Positions 16,458 through 25,245 are shown, counted from the first letter of the stretch. The stretch is 64,000 nucleotides of DNA from Burkholderia cepacia ATCC 25416 (GCF_001411495.1 NZ_CP012982.1:1178001-1242000); one strand, 5' to 3'. The notes: generated from the letters alone by a model not told the origin. Translations and numbers: made by a program.

Positions 16458-18626
16458 ATGCCATCCCGTCGAACGCCCCGCCGCGTCCGGACCCCGCGTC
16501 CGTGGCGCTCGAGCCTGCCTGCCCTGATTACCCTTTGCGTCGCAAGCGGCGCGCATGCGGCCAACGCCGAAGCCGGTGCAACTGCATCGGCACCCGCAAC
16601 GCCGGCCGGGAAAGAACTCCCCGCCATCAACGTCAACGCATCGTCAACCGTCGACCCGACCATCGGCTACCAGCCGCGCACCAGCAGCATCGCGGGCGGC
16701 AACGACCGTCCGTTGAAGGAGATTCCGCAATCGGTCGCGGTGGTCAGCAGCAGCGTGATGCAGGACCAGCAGGCGCGTTCGCTCGACGACGTGCTCGGCA
16801 ACATCAGCGGCGTGACGCAAACCAACACGCTCGGCGGCACGCGCGACGCGTTCATCAAGCGCGGCTTCGGGTCGAACAACGACGGCTCCGTGCTGGTCGA
16901 CGGCGTGCGCACGCCGGTGCTGCACAGCTATCTCGCGACGATCGACCGCGTCGAGGTGCTGAAGGGCCCCGCTTCGCTGCTGTACGGGATGCAGGATCCC
17001 GGCGGCGTGATCAACCTCGTCACGCGCAAGCCGGAAGACACGTTCGGCGGCTCGATCTCCGCATCGCGCACGAGCCACGGCGGCAGCAACGCGCAGTTCG
17101 ATCTCACGGGGCCGCTCGGCAAGCCGGGCCAGGTCGCGGGCGGCACGCTCGCGTTCCGGCTCACCGGCGAATACGACACGAGCGGCTACTGGCGCAGCTT
17201 CGGCCGCGAGCGCAACGCGCTGATCGCACCCGCGCTGTCGTGGCACGACGCGAACACGTCGATCGACGTCAGCTATCAGTACGTCGACTACACGATGCCG
17301 TTCGATCGCGGCACCGTGCTCGTGAACGGCCAGCTCGACGATGCGTTGCGCTATCGCCGCTACGAAGAAGCATGGTCGCAAAGCAGCGGCATCCAGGAAA
17401 CGCTGCGTACGCGCATCGAGCATCGCTTCTCCGATGCATGGCGCGTACGCGCGACCTACGGCTGGGGCCGCGACCGCTACGACCAAACCATCACGCGCGC
17501 CACCGCGTTCAACAGCAAGACCGGTGCGATGACGCGCTCGTCCGACGCAAACCTCGGACGCAACGACTCCGACCAGATCGCCACGCTCGGCCTGCTCGGC
17601 AACGTGACGCTCGCCGGGATGAACCACGCGATCTACATCGGCGGCGAATACGAACGGCAGCGCAGCTTCCGCGGCGACACGATCCGCGGCAAGGCGACGA
17701 CGGGCTTCAATCTCTACGATCCCGTGTACGGCCTGCTCGCGGCGGGCGGCACGCCCAACGCGAAGCAAAGCGATTCGCGCTCGGTCGTGCATGCGTATTC
17801 GACGATCGTGCAGGACTCGGTGAAGATCACCGACCGCCTCACCGCGGTGGGCGGGCTGCGCTGGGAAAACTGGCAGCAGGAATCGGGGATGGGGCGGCCG
17901 TTCGTGTTCGCCGACCGCTCGCGCGGCAGCGTCTGGCTGCCGCAGTTCGGGCTCGCCTACGCGCTCACGCCGGCGCTGACCGCCTACGCGAACGTGAGCC
18001 GCTCGTTCAAGCCGAACGTCGCATCGAACGTCGCCGCGCCGCTCGCGCCGGAATACGGCCGCGTGCTCGAGGCCGGGCTGAAGTTCAGCCTGAAGCCCGC
18101 GATCACCGGCACGCTCGCCGTCTACCAGATCGACAAGCGCAACGTCGCGGTCACGGTCGGCGACATCACGTCGACGATCGGCACCGCGCGCTCGCGCGGG
18201 ATCGAGCTCGACGTCGCCGGGCAGATCACGCGCCACCTGAGCGTGATCGGCAGCTATGCGTATACGAACGCGACCGATCGCGACAGCAACACCCCGCTCA
18301 CGAACGTCGCGCGCCACACGGGCAGCCTGTTCGCCGTGTACGACACGGCCATCGCGAATCTGCCCGGCCGCTGGCGCTTCGGCGGCGGCGCGCGTCTCGT
18401 CGGCGCACGCTCCGGCGACACGGCGAACAGCTTCACGCTGCCCGGCTATGTGACCGTCGATGCCTTCGCAGCCTACGAAACGACGATCGGCAAGTTCCCG
18501 ACGCGCTTCCAGCTCAACGTGAAGAATCTGCTCGACAAGACCTACTACCCGTCGAGCAACAACAACCTGATCGTCGCGGTCGGCGAGCCGCGGCTCGTCA
18601 CGCTGACGACGACGGTGTCGTTCTGA
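16458..18626 (+). CDS. TonB-dependent ferric siderophore receptor
   Basis: 722-residue outer-membrane receptor. It has a basic N-terminus and signal peptide (cut near SGAHAA), a candidate TonB box near LPAINVNAS, then the plug domain (PLKEIPQSVAVVSSSVM, DDVLGNISGVTQ, RVEVLKGPASLLYGMQDPGGVINLVTRKP). The 22-strand barrel ends TTVSF, with a terminal Phe. There is no N-terminal signalling extension, so it should not signal to an anti-sigma factor. Wording of the plug is that of the ferrichrome/ferrioxamine/pyoverdine-type siderophore receptor family. The ligand cannot be named. No siderophore synthesis genes are adjacent, so a xenosiderophore receptor is plausible. A Fur box precedes it. Confidence 0.92.
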   Translation: MPSRRTPRRVRTPRPWRSSLPALITLCVASGAHAANAEAGATASAPATPAGKELPAINVNASSTVDPTIGYQPRTSSIAGGNDRPLKEIPQSVAVVSSSVMQDQQARSLDDVLGNISGVTQTNTLGGTRDAFIKRGFGSNNDGSVLVDGVRTPVLHSYLATIDRVEVLKGPASLLYGMQDPGGVINLVTRKPEDTFGGSISASRTSHGGSNAQFDLTGPLGKPGQVAGGTLAFRLTGEYDTSGYWRSFGRERNALIAPALSWHDANTSIDVSYQYVDYTMPFDRGTVLVNGQLDDALRYRRYEEAWSQSSGIQETLRTRIEHRFSDAWRVRATYGWGRDRYDQTITRATAFNSKTGAMTRSSDANLGRNDSDQIATLGLLGNVTLAGMNHAIYIGGEYERQRSFRGDTIRGKATTGFNLYDPVYGLLAAGGTPNAKQSDSRSVVHAYSTIVQDSVKITDRLTAVGGLRWENWQQESGMGRPFVFADRSRGSVWLPQFGLAYALTPALTAYANVSRSFKPNVASNVAAPLAPEYGRVLEAGLKFSLKPAITGTLAVYQIDKRNVAVTVGDITSTIGTARSRGIELDVAGQITRHLSVIGSYAYTNATDRDSNTPLTNVARHTGSLFAVYDTAIANLPGRWRFGGGARLVGARSGDTANSFTLPGYVTVDAFAAYETTIGKFPTRFQLNVKNLLDKTYYPSSNNNLIVAVGEPRLVTLTTTVSF

Positions 18627-18652
18627 TGGTCTGACGTTCTGATGGTCTGACG
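18621..18652. repeat. Perfect 16-bp tandem duplication at the receptor stop codon
   Basis: TTCTGATGGTCTGACG occurs at 18621-18636 and again at 18637-18652, followed by the start of a degenerate third copy. The first copy contains the receptor's last codon (TTC) and its stop TGA, so the duplication lies in the 3' untranslated part. Confidence 0.9.
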
Positions 18653-19138
18653 TTCCGATCGCCCGATGCGTGCATGGGCCGGCCCAAACGCGGCGGCCCA
18701 TGCACCACGCCCGCATTCGCAGCCGCTCGCGACGCGTAGCGGCTCGCCCCTTGCTCCAGCGAAGCATTCTTGCCGCTTCGCAAGCGGTCACCGCGACTCC
18801 GCGCGCGTTGTGCCGGACAACCACCAACGACGCGGCGACCGAACATCGTCCGATCCGCCGGCGAAGCAGGAACGACAGCGAATCTCCCCGTTGCTCGCCG
18901 CCCACACCAGCGCCGGATTCCGCTTGACTGCCGTCCCGCGCGGCACCCGACGCCACCATTCACACGCCTCCCCGGCACTCGCTTCACCGCCCGCAAAAAT
19001 GCATCCGTGCGATGCAATTCCGCCCGCTCCCTTACCGCATCGCGCGCCGTATGATCGCCCCGGCTTTTTTTCCACGGCGGCCCGATACGCGTCTACCTCT
19101 CCATTCGCTCACGCGCTCCGCTCCAACCACCTGCGAAC
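18627..19138. other. Intergenic region between TonB receptor and MFS exporter
   Basis: A 512-bp gap with the tandem duplication and a long hairpin at its left end. Short open frames in it have no ribosome sites or family features and I do not accept them. The right end should hold the exporter promoter. Confidence 0.6.
18671..18704 (+). terminator. Candidate terminator of the TonB receptor gene
   Basis: A 10-bp perfect stem, TGCATGGGCC (18671-18680) and GGCCCATGCA (18695-18704), 14-nt loop, 45 bp after the stop. No T-run follows. Confidence 0.5.
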
Positions 19139-20341
19139 ATGTCCAACCTCTCACTCATCCTCGTCGTCTCCATGCTGAGCGCCTTCGGCCTGATCGCGTC
19201 CGACGTCTACCTGCCCGCGATGCCGTCGATGGCCCACGAATTTTCGATCGGCGCATGGCAGATGCCCCAGACGGTATCGGCTTACCTGATCGCGCTTGCC
19301 TGTGCGCAACTGGTCTACGGCCCCCTCTCCGATCGATGGGGGCGCAAACCCGTGCTGACGGCCGGCATCGTCCTGTACATCCTTGGCTCGATCGGCTGCG
19401 CGAGCGCCGGCGGCTTCGCGAGCTTTCTCGGATGGCGCGTGCTCGAAGCGCTCGGCGCGGCGTCCGGTCTCGTCATCGGTCGCGCGATCATCGCCGACAC
19501 CTGCGACAAGAACGCATCCGCGAAGATCTACAGCATCGTGTATCCGCTCGTGTCGCTGTCTCCGGCAATCGCCCCCGCAATCGGCGGATATCTGGCTGCG
19601 TGGTTCGGGTGGCGAAGCGATTTCATTTTCGTCGCCGCATTCGGCGTCGTCGCGCTCGCGCTCGTTCAGTTGCGCCTGAAGGAAACCCGGCCGCCGGTCG
19701 CACCGGGGCAACATCGCGCCGCACCGCTGGCCGGCTTCACCGGCGTGCTCGCGGACCGGGCCTTCATCCGCTACACGCTCGTCGTCTGCGCGATCTATTG
19801 CGCGTGGTTCGTCTACCTGACGCAGTCGCCGTTCATCTTCTCCGGCCTCGGTCTTTCGGAACGGCAAAGCGGCTGGCTCTATCTGCCGCTGACCGCCGGC
19901 ATCGTTTCCGCCAACCTGATTGCGCGCCGCATGCTCGACCGGATGTCCTACGACTCGATCGTCGTGGCCGGCGTGGGCTGCTTCGTTGCCGGCGGCGTGG
20001 CGTTCGCCCTGTGCGAATCGTGGCACGTCAAAGGCGTCGTCGCGATCGTGATGCCGATGGTGCTCGTCAGCCTGTCGAATGGATCGTCGCTGTCGCTCGC
20101 GGTCTCGGGCGCCATCGCGAGCGAACACGGGCGCGCGGCGACGGCGTCGGGGCTGGTCGGCTTCTTCCAGATCGGCAGTGCGTCGCTCGCCGCCACCGTG
20201 TCCGGCGGCCTGCTCGGCACCGGAAGCCACGTGCTGGCGACGGCCATCCCGTTCTTCGCGATCGTCGCGGGCATCGCGATCGTGCCGCGCTGGTGTGCCG
20301 CGCGGCGCACGCTCTCGATGCGCGACACGCTACCCCGTTGA
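19139..20341 (+). CDS. MFS drug-resistance-type exporter, Bcr/CflA family
   Basis: 400 residues and about 12 transmembrane helices. Helix 1 contains SAFGLIASDVYLPAMPSMA, the signature of the Bcr/CflA (DHA1) subgroup, and loop 2-3 reads GPLSDRWGRKPVLTAG. Members export bicyclomycin, chloramphenicol, sulfonamides or small metabolites using the proton gradient; the substrate here cannot be predicted. It is convergent with the LysR gene, 33 bp apart, and no partner gene is adjacent. Confidence 0.88.
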   Translation: MSNLSLILVVSMLSAFGLIASDVYLPAMPSMAHEFSIGAWQMPQTVSAYLIALACAQLVYGPLSDRWGRKPVLTAGIVLYILGSIGCASAGGFASFLGWRVLEALGAASGLVIGRAIIADTCDKNASAKIYSIVYPLVSLSPAIAPAIGGYLAAWFGWRSDFIFVAAFGVVALALVQLRLKETRPPVAPGQHRAAPLAGFTGVLADRAFIRYTLVVCAIYCAWFVYLTQSPFIFSGLGLSERQSGWLYLPLTAGIVSANLIARRMLDRMSYDSIVVAGVGCFVAGGVAFALCESWHVKGVVAIVMPMVLVSLSNGSSLSLAVSGAIASEHGRAATASGLVGFFQIGSASLAATVSGGLLGTGSHVLATAIPFFAIVAGIAIVPRWCAARRTLSMRDTLPR

Positions 20342-20361
20342 GCCCGTGGCGCTGCACGGGC
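20342..20361. terminator. Bidirectional hairpin between convergent genes
   Basis: GCCCGTG (20342-20348) and CACGGGC (20355-20361), a perfect 7-bp stem with a 6-nt loop, starting directly after the exporter stop and just before the LysR stop. Confidence 0.5.
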
Positions 20362-20374
20362 AGAGCCCCGGCCG

Positions 20375-21250
20375 CTATCGATAACGGTCGAACGTCGCCG
20401 CGATCTCCGCGGTGACCGCCCGAACGCGCGCCGTCCGGTTCAGGTCGGTATGCGATACGAGCCAGACCTGATACGGCACGGCTCGCGTCCGGTCGGGCCA
20501 GATTCGCACGAGCGAATCGTCGTCTTGCGCCATATACGCGGGGAGTTCGCCGATGCCGATACCCGAGCGGATCGACGCCGCCAGCATCAGGCTCGAACTC
20601 ACCTGCGCCACGATGCGTCCGCGTTTCATCGACTCGCCGCACAGCGCGTGCCCCTGGTTCGACGTCGTGCCGGGCTGGTAGACGACCAGGTCATGCCCTT
20701 CGAACGCGGCTCCGATCGCGGGCTCGCCATGCGCATCCAGATACTCGCGGCTCGCGAACAGCCCGACCTCCCATTCGGCGAGCTTCCGGCGCACGAGGTC
20801 GGGGTTTTCCGGCATCACGGTGCGAATCGCGAGATCCGCATCGCGTCGCGTCAGGTTGAGCACCTGCACCGACGTCGTCAGGATCACGTGTATCGCCGGA
20901 CATTTCCGGCGCAGTTCCCGTATCGCGGGAACGACGAAATCCATCGCGAGGGAATCGGTCGTCGTGACCCGGACCTCGCCTTCGAGGCGATCGTCCGAGC
21001 CCTGGACGCGACGCTCGAATTCGCACGCCGCCCGCTCCATCGCTTCCGCGGCCTGCAGCGAATGCTCGCCGACCTGCGTCACGACATAACCTGACGATGT
21101 CTTGAGAAACAGCTTCGCACCGAGCGCCTTCTCGAGTGCGGTCAACCGTCGCCCCACGGTGGCCTGATCGACGTCGAGAACGGCCGCGGCCTCGCGCAGC
21201 GTCCCGGTGCGATGAACGGCCAGAAAAACGCGGGCATCGTCCCAATTCAT
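20375..21250 (-). CDS. LysR-family transcriptional regulator
   Basis: 291 residues. N-terminal winged helix-turn-helix: WDDARVFLAVHRTGTLREAAAVLDVDQATVGRRLTALEKALGAKLF, the LysR fold in a version that starts with Asn-Trp-Asp-Asp, as in many orphan regulators. The C-terminal effector domain (about 90-291) is normal length. It lies divergently upstream of the DsrE-like/cytochrome operon (384 bp between starts) and convergent with the exporter. Either could be its target; divergence favours the operon. Effector unknown. Confidence 0.85.
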   Translation of the reverse strand: MNWDDARVFLAVHRTGTLREAAAVLDVDQATVGRRLTALEKALGAKLFLKTSSGYVVTQVGEHSLQAAEAMERAACEFERRVQGSDDRLEGEVRVTTTDSLAMDFVVPAIRELRRKCPAIHVILTTSVQVLNLTRRDADLAIRTVMPENPDLVRRKLAEWEVGLFASREYLDAHGEPAIGAAFEGHDLVVYQPGTTSNQGHALCGESMKRGRIVAQVSSSLMLAASIRSGIGIGELPAYMAQDDDSLVRIWPDRTRAVPYQVWLVSHTDLNRTARVRAVTAEIAATFDRYR

Positions 21251-21634
21251 GAGTAACGTTCTCTCTCTCGGTAAGGCATGTGTGCATTCGCAGGAGGCGA
21301 TTATACAAGTCGATCCTGTGCAGACCGTTCCGGATAATCAGCCATCCGTATCAAAAGGACGATCGATTCGCCGATCAAAACCGGAACCGTCCGCAGGAAG
21401 CCCCTCAACGACGGGCTCGCCGACCGAAGCCGAGTGCAATGACCGAACCGATGGTCGTTTCACCGATCGCCCCAACCCCGCCCGCCCAATCATCAGCCTC
21501 CCGAATATCTCCCATCCGATACCGCGATTTTCCGTACCGGACGCGCGCCGCTAGACTGGCTACGCATTCGCGACGCCGCAGCGCCGTACCGCAACGCGGC
21601 ACGCCCCCACAAAAACGATTCCGGGAGATACCCC
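21251..21634. other. Divergent region between LysR gene and the DsrE-like/tsd operon
   Basis: A 384-bp gap expected to contain both promoters. The part near the LysR gene is AT-richer. I could not pick out a convincing LysR-type T-N11-A site or -35/-10 pair. No coding sequence accepted. Confidence 0.5.
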
Positions 21635-22426
21635 ATGTCCGACCGGCACGCGCGCCGAGGCGCGCTCAAGACACTCGGCCTCGCGGCCGGCACCGCGCTG
21701 CTCGCCGCCGCGCGCCCCGCTCGCGCCGCCGCGCCCGAAACTGGCGCGCTGCTGCCCGGCGGCGCCACGCACCTCGCCGACCTCACGCGCCGCCTCGCGG
21801 CCGCACCGCGGCGGCGCGACTTCAAGACGGTGCCGATGATCCTCGAACGTCCCGACCAGTGGGATCATGCGGCGCTCGCCGAACTGACCGGATACCGCGG
21901 CGGCCCGAAGCAGGTGTGGGACAACACCGAGCTCGGCGGCCCGTGGCTGAACCTGATGCGCAATTCGCTGAACGCGCAGATCTGGTCGTATCGCCATCCG
22001 GATTTCCTCGTCGTATCGGCCACGCACGGCAGCGCGCATCTCGCACTGTTCGACCAGGCCGCGTGGGACAAATACGGCCTCGCGAAATTCGCCGGCGCCG
22101 CCTTTCCGGCCAACACGCTGCTCGACGCGAAACCCGCGCAATCGAAGGGCGCACAAAACCACGAGTCGCCTGACGGCGCGTTCTCGTCGCACGACAACAG
22201 CATCGCCGCGCTGCAGCAGCGCGGCGTCGTGTTCCTGTCGTGCCACAACGCGATCTGGGAACTCGCAGAGCGGCTCGACGGCGCGAACGCGAATCCCGAC
22301 AAGCTGCCGCTCGATGCGCTCGCGGCCGACCTGACCAACCACGTGATCCCGTCGGCAATCGTCACGCCGGGCGCGGTCGGCACGCTGCCCGAACTGCAGC
22401 AGGCCGGCTTCACGTACGCGAAATGA
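21635..22426 (+). CDS. Tat-exported DsrE-like protein
   Basis: 263 residues. The N-terminus has a twin Arg (ARRGALKTLGLAAGTALLAAA) followed by an Ala-rich core, so Tat export is likely. The C-terminal part reads GVVFLSCHNAIWELAERL...LTNHVIPSAIVTPGAVGTLPELQQAGFTY. This is the DsrE/F-superfamily layout in which a Cys after the fourth strand (here Cys203, the only Cys) carries sulfur and a Val-x-Pro-Gly segment precedes the last helix. Such proteins bind or relay sulfane sulfur, usually in the cytoplasm; a periplasmic one is less usual. Its stop overlaps the next start (ATGA). The DsrE assignment is from motif reading and is not certain; the specific role is unknown. Confidence 0.7.
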   Translation: MSDRHARRGALKTLGLAAGTALLAAARPARAAAPETGALLPGGATHLADLTRRLAAAPRRRDFKTVPMILERPDQWDHAALAELTGYRGGPKQVWDNTELGGPWLNLMRNSLNAQIWSYRHPDFLVVSATHGSAHLALFDQAAWDKYGLAKFAGAAFPANTLLDAKPAQSKGAQNHESPDGAFSSHDNSIAALQQRGVVFLSCHNAIWELAERLDGANANPDKLPLDALAADLTNHVIPSAIVTPGAVGTLPELQQAGFTYAK

Positions 22427-23511
22427 GCACCGCGATGACATCGATCCCCATGCAACCGCCATCGCCATCGCCATCACCGTTGCCGCGCCGTCGGCGCACG
22501 CTGCGCGCCGCGCTGGCCGCCTGGCTCTGCTGCGCATCGGCGCTGTCGCTCGCCGCGCCGGCCGGCCCCGCCGCGAACGTCTTCCCGCCCTGGCAGGACG
22601 GCCGCAACAACGACGCGACGCATCGCGGCCTCGAATTCACGGTGCCGCAGGTCGACGTACTCGCCGATTTCCACGGCGACCTCACCGCGCCGAAGCTCGT
22701 GCTGTTCGTCGGCGGCAACTATTTCTTCGCGATGGCGCCGCTCGTCGCGAAGTTCGAGGAAGATCATCCCGAGTACCGCGGCCGCATCTACTGGGAGACG
22801 ATCCCGCCCGGCCTGCTCGTGAAGCAGATCCAGGCGGGCGGCACGATCACCGTCGGCAACATGACGTGGACGGTCAAGCCCGACGCGTATTTCGCGGGGC
22901 TCGGCAAGATCGACGGCTTGATCGCGGACGGCACGCTCGTCGGGCCGGCCGTGCCCTACGTGACGAACCAGCTGACGATCATGGTGCGCGCCGGCAATCC
23001 GAAGCGCATCGCGTCGCTGAACGACCTCGCGCGGCCCGACGTGCAGCTTGCGATGCCCAATCCTGCATTCGAAGGCGTCGCGCGGCAGATCCGCGCGTCG
23101 CTCGTGAAGGCCGGCGGCGACGCGCTCGCGCGTACCGTCTACGACGACAAGGTGCGCGCCGGCACGACCGAGCTCACGCACATCCACCATCGGGAAACCG
23201 CGCTGTTCCTGATGCAGGGGCGCGCGGACGCGGGCGTGCTGTGGCAATCCGAGGCGGCGTTCCAGGAACAGGTCGGGCATCCGCTGATGCACATCGACAT
23301 TCCGGCCGAGCAGAATACGACTGCGATCTATGCGGGCGCGATGGTGAAGGATGCACCGCATCCGGAAGCCGCGCGTGCATGGCTCGCGTTCATCCGGTCG
23401 CCGGCAGCGTTCGGAATCTTCCAGCGCTACGGCTTCGGCCGATACGATGCGGCGACACCGCCGCAGCACCTCGCGCCGGCGCAGCAGGAGAAGCAGCCCG
23501 ACGCGGGCTGA
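22423..23511 (+). CDS. Periplasmic ABC-type substrate-binding protein (ModA-like), no transporter nearby
   Basis: 362 residues from ATG 22423, overlapping the preceding stop by 4 bp; ATGs at 22435 and 22450 are alternatives. After a Pro/Ser-rich N-terminus comes RRRRTLRAALAAWLCCASALSLAAPA, a signal peptide. The mature protein has the two-lobed binding-protein pattern: LVLFVGGNYFFAMAPLVAKFEEDHPEYRG, then TNQLTIMVRAGNPKRIASLNDLARPDVQLAMPNPAFEG, then DAGVLWQSEAAFQ. This is how molybdate/sulfate/iron-type (class II) binding proteins read. No permease or ATPase gene is near. In this operon it may bind a sulfur oxyanion or act in metal or thiosulfate supply; that is inference. Confidence 0.8.
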   Translation: MSTAMTSIPMQPPSPSPSPLPRRRRTLRAALAAWLCCASALSLAAPAGPAANVFPPWQDGRNNDATHRGLEFTVPQVDVLADFHGDLTAPKLVLFVGGNYFFAMAPLVAKFEEDHPEYRGRIYWETIPPGLLVKQIQAGGTITVGNMTWTVKPDAYFAGLGKIDGLIADGTLVGPAVPYVTNQLTIMVRAGNPKRIASLNDLARPDVQLAMPNPAFEGVARQIRASLVKAGGDALARTVYDDKVRAGTTELTHIHHRETALFLMQGRADAGVLWQSEAAFQEQVGHPLMHIDIPAEQNTTAIYAGAMVKDAPHPEAARAWLAFIRSPAAFGIFQRYGFGRYDAATPPQHLAPAQQEKQPDAG

Positions 23512-23571
23512 CCGCGCGGCCGCGCCGGCTGCCCGGCGGCGCGCTCGCGGCCTACAACAAGGAGGGGACAC

Positions 23572-24258
23572 GTGAACGATACGGTGCACACACCGCGACG
23601 CCGGTTCGCGCCGCTGCTGCTCGCCGCGGCGACGCTGCTGGCCGGCCACGCGCGCGCGGACGACGCGACGCTCGGCAAGACGCTCGCGACACAGGGTTCG
23701 ACGACGGGCGTCGCCGCCTGCATCGGCTGCCACGGCGGCCAGGGCGAAGGCAACGCGGCGGCCGGCTTCCCGCGCCTCGCGGGCACGAGCGCCGCGTATC
23801 TGTCCGCGCAGCTTGCCGCGTTCGCGGACGGCAGCCGCCAGAATCCCGTCATGCAGCCGCTCTCGAAACTGCTGACGCCGCACGAGCGCGATGCGGTATC
23901 CGCGTACTTCGCGAGCCTGCCCGCGCCGGCCGGCATCGTCGCCGCCGACGACACGTCGATCGACCCGGCGAACACCGGCGCGTGGCTCGCGACGCGCGGA
24001 CGCTGGTCGCAAGGCCTGCCCGCATGCGCCCAGTGTCACGGCCCCGGCGGCCTCGGCGTGGGCAGCGCGTTTCCGCCGCTCTCGGGCCAGCCGGCCGCCT
24101 ATATCGCCGGCCAGTTGAACGGCTGGAAACACGGCACGCGCCCGCCCGGGCCGATGGCGCTGATGCCGGCGATCGCCGGCAAGCTGTCCGACGCCGACAT
24201 CGACGCAGTGGCCGCCTACTACGCACGCGGCGGCGCCGCGCAGGGAGACAAGCGATGA
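23572..24258 (+). CDS. tsdB: Dihaem cytochrome c4-like protein, probable TsdB
   Basis: 228 residues from GTG 23572, behind GGAGGGG. Signal peptide, then two haem c sites, CIGCH (50-54) and CAQCH (152-156), in two similar halves as in cytochrome c4. Distal Met ligands are probably Met94 (NPVMQPL) and Met195 or 198. A c4-like dihaem cytochrome encoded directly before tsdA is the described partner TsdB, which takes electrons from TsdA and passes them to the terminal oxidase. Its stop overlaps the tsdA start in ATGA. The name rests on this adjacency. Confidence 0.8.
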   Translation: MNDTVHTPRRRFAPLLLAAATLLAGHARADDATLGKTLATQGSTTGVAACIGCHGGQGEGNAAAGFPRLAGTSAAYLSAQLAAFADGSRQNPVMQPLSKLLTPHERDAVSAYFASLPAPAGIVAADDTSIDPANTGAWLATRGRWSQGLPACAQCHGPGGLGVGSAFPPLSGQPAAYIAGQLNGWKHGTRPPGPMALMPAIAGKLSDADIDAVAAYYARGGAAQGDKR

Positions 24259-25193
24259 TCGACCGCACGACGCTGATCCGCCGCACCCGCGCGGCATTGC
24301 TCGGCGCGGCCTGGTTGCCCGCGCTCGCGTTCGCGGCCGCACCGCAGGATGCACCACCGGTCAACGCTTCCGCATCCGCGCCTTCCGCCGTTGCGCCGGC
24401 AGCCAGGCCGTTCGCGCCGCCCGCCGAATCCGCGATCCCCGCCGACGAGTTCGGCAAGACCGTGAAGCTCGGCGAGCAGATCTTCCTGCACACGCCCGAG
24501 TTCGCGGGCAAGTACGTCGGCAACAAGCTGACCTGCGCGAGCTGCCACCTCGACGCGGGCCGGCGGCCCGATTCGAGCCCGATGTGGGCCGCGTACCTGC
24601 TGTATCCGGCGTACCGCAGCAAGAACGGCCACGTGAACACGTTCGCCGAGCGCCTGCAGGGATGCTTCCGCTACAGCATGAACGGCAAGGCGCCGCCGGC
24701 CGGCGACCCGATTCTCGTCGCGCTCGAAACCTATTCGTACTGGCTCGCGAAGGGCGCGCCGGTCGGCACGAAGCTGCCGGGGCAGGGTTTCCTGAAACTG
24801 CCGCCGCCCGCGCAGAAGGCCGACTATGCGCGCGGCGCCGCCGTCTACACGCAGCACTGCGCGCTGTGCCACGGTGCGGACGGCCAGGGGCAGTCGAGCG
24901 GCGGCAAGGCGGTCTTCCCGGCGCTGTGGGGCGCGCGTTCGTTCAACTGGGGCGCGGGGATGGGCGACATCCGCAATGCGGCCGGCTTCATCAAGGCCAA
25001 CATGCCGCTCGGGCTCGGCGGTACGCTGACCGATCAGGAGGCTTGGGACGTCGCGACCTTCATGGACAGCCACGAACGTCCGCAGGACCCGCGCTTCACG
25101 GGCTCGGTGCACGACACGCGCGCGAAATTCCACGATTCGCCCGATTCGATGTACGGGCTCAGCGTGAACGGCCGCGTGCTCGGCGCGCCGTGA
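24255..25193 (+). CDS. tsdA: TsdA-like dihaem cytochrome c (thiosulfate dehydrogenase/tetrathionate reductase)
   Basis: 312 residues with a signal peptide and an Ala/Pro-rich linker to about 60. Haem 1 is CASCH (94-98) in KLTCASCHLDAGRRPDSSPM, and haem 2 is CALCH (202-206). Between them ERLQGCFRYSMNG gives Cys137. In TsdA the active-site haem has a Cys axial ligand in just this kind of motif, about 40 residues after its CXXCH. TsdA oxidises two thiosulfates to tetrathionate (or the reverse) in the periplasm. Last gene of the four-gene operon; the direction of catalysis cannot be read from sequence. Confidence 0.85.
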   Translation: MIDRTTLIRRTRAALLGAAWLPALAFAAAPQDAPPVNASASAPSAVAPAARPFAPPAESAIPADEFGKTVKLGEQIFLHTPEFAGKYVGNKLTCASCHLDAGRRPDSSPMWAAYLLYPAYRSKNGHVNTFAERLQGCFRYSMNGKAPPAGDPILVALETYSYWLAKGAPVGTKLPGQGFLKLPPPAQKADYARGAAVYTQHCALCHGADGQGQSSGGKAVFPALWGARSFNWGAGMGDIRNAAGFIKANMPLGLGGTLTDQEAWDVATFMDSHERPQDPRFTGSVHDTRAKFHDSPDSMYGLSVNGRVLGAP

Positions 25194-25205
25194 CGCGGGC
25201 ACCGG

Positions 25206-25232
25206 GCAGGCCGCGCAGACCGCGCGGCCTGC
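25206..25232. terminator. Strong bidirectional hairpin after tsdA
   Basis: A perfect 11-bp GC stem, GCAGGCCGCGC (25206-25216) and GCGCGGCCTGC (25222-25232), with a 5-nt loop, in the 52-bp gap between convergent genes. Confidence 0.65.
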
Positions 25233-25245
25233 TCCGCCCGCGCGT

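Noticed and set aside
16644..18959. A 771-codon minus-strand frame opposite the TonB receptor
   Set aside because: The plus strand encodes a complete receptor with signal peptide, plug and terminal Phe.
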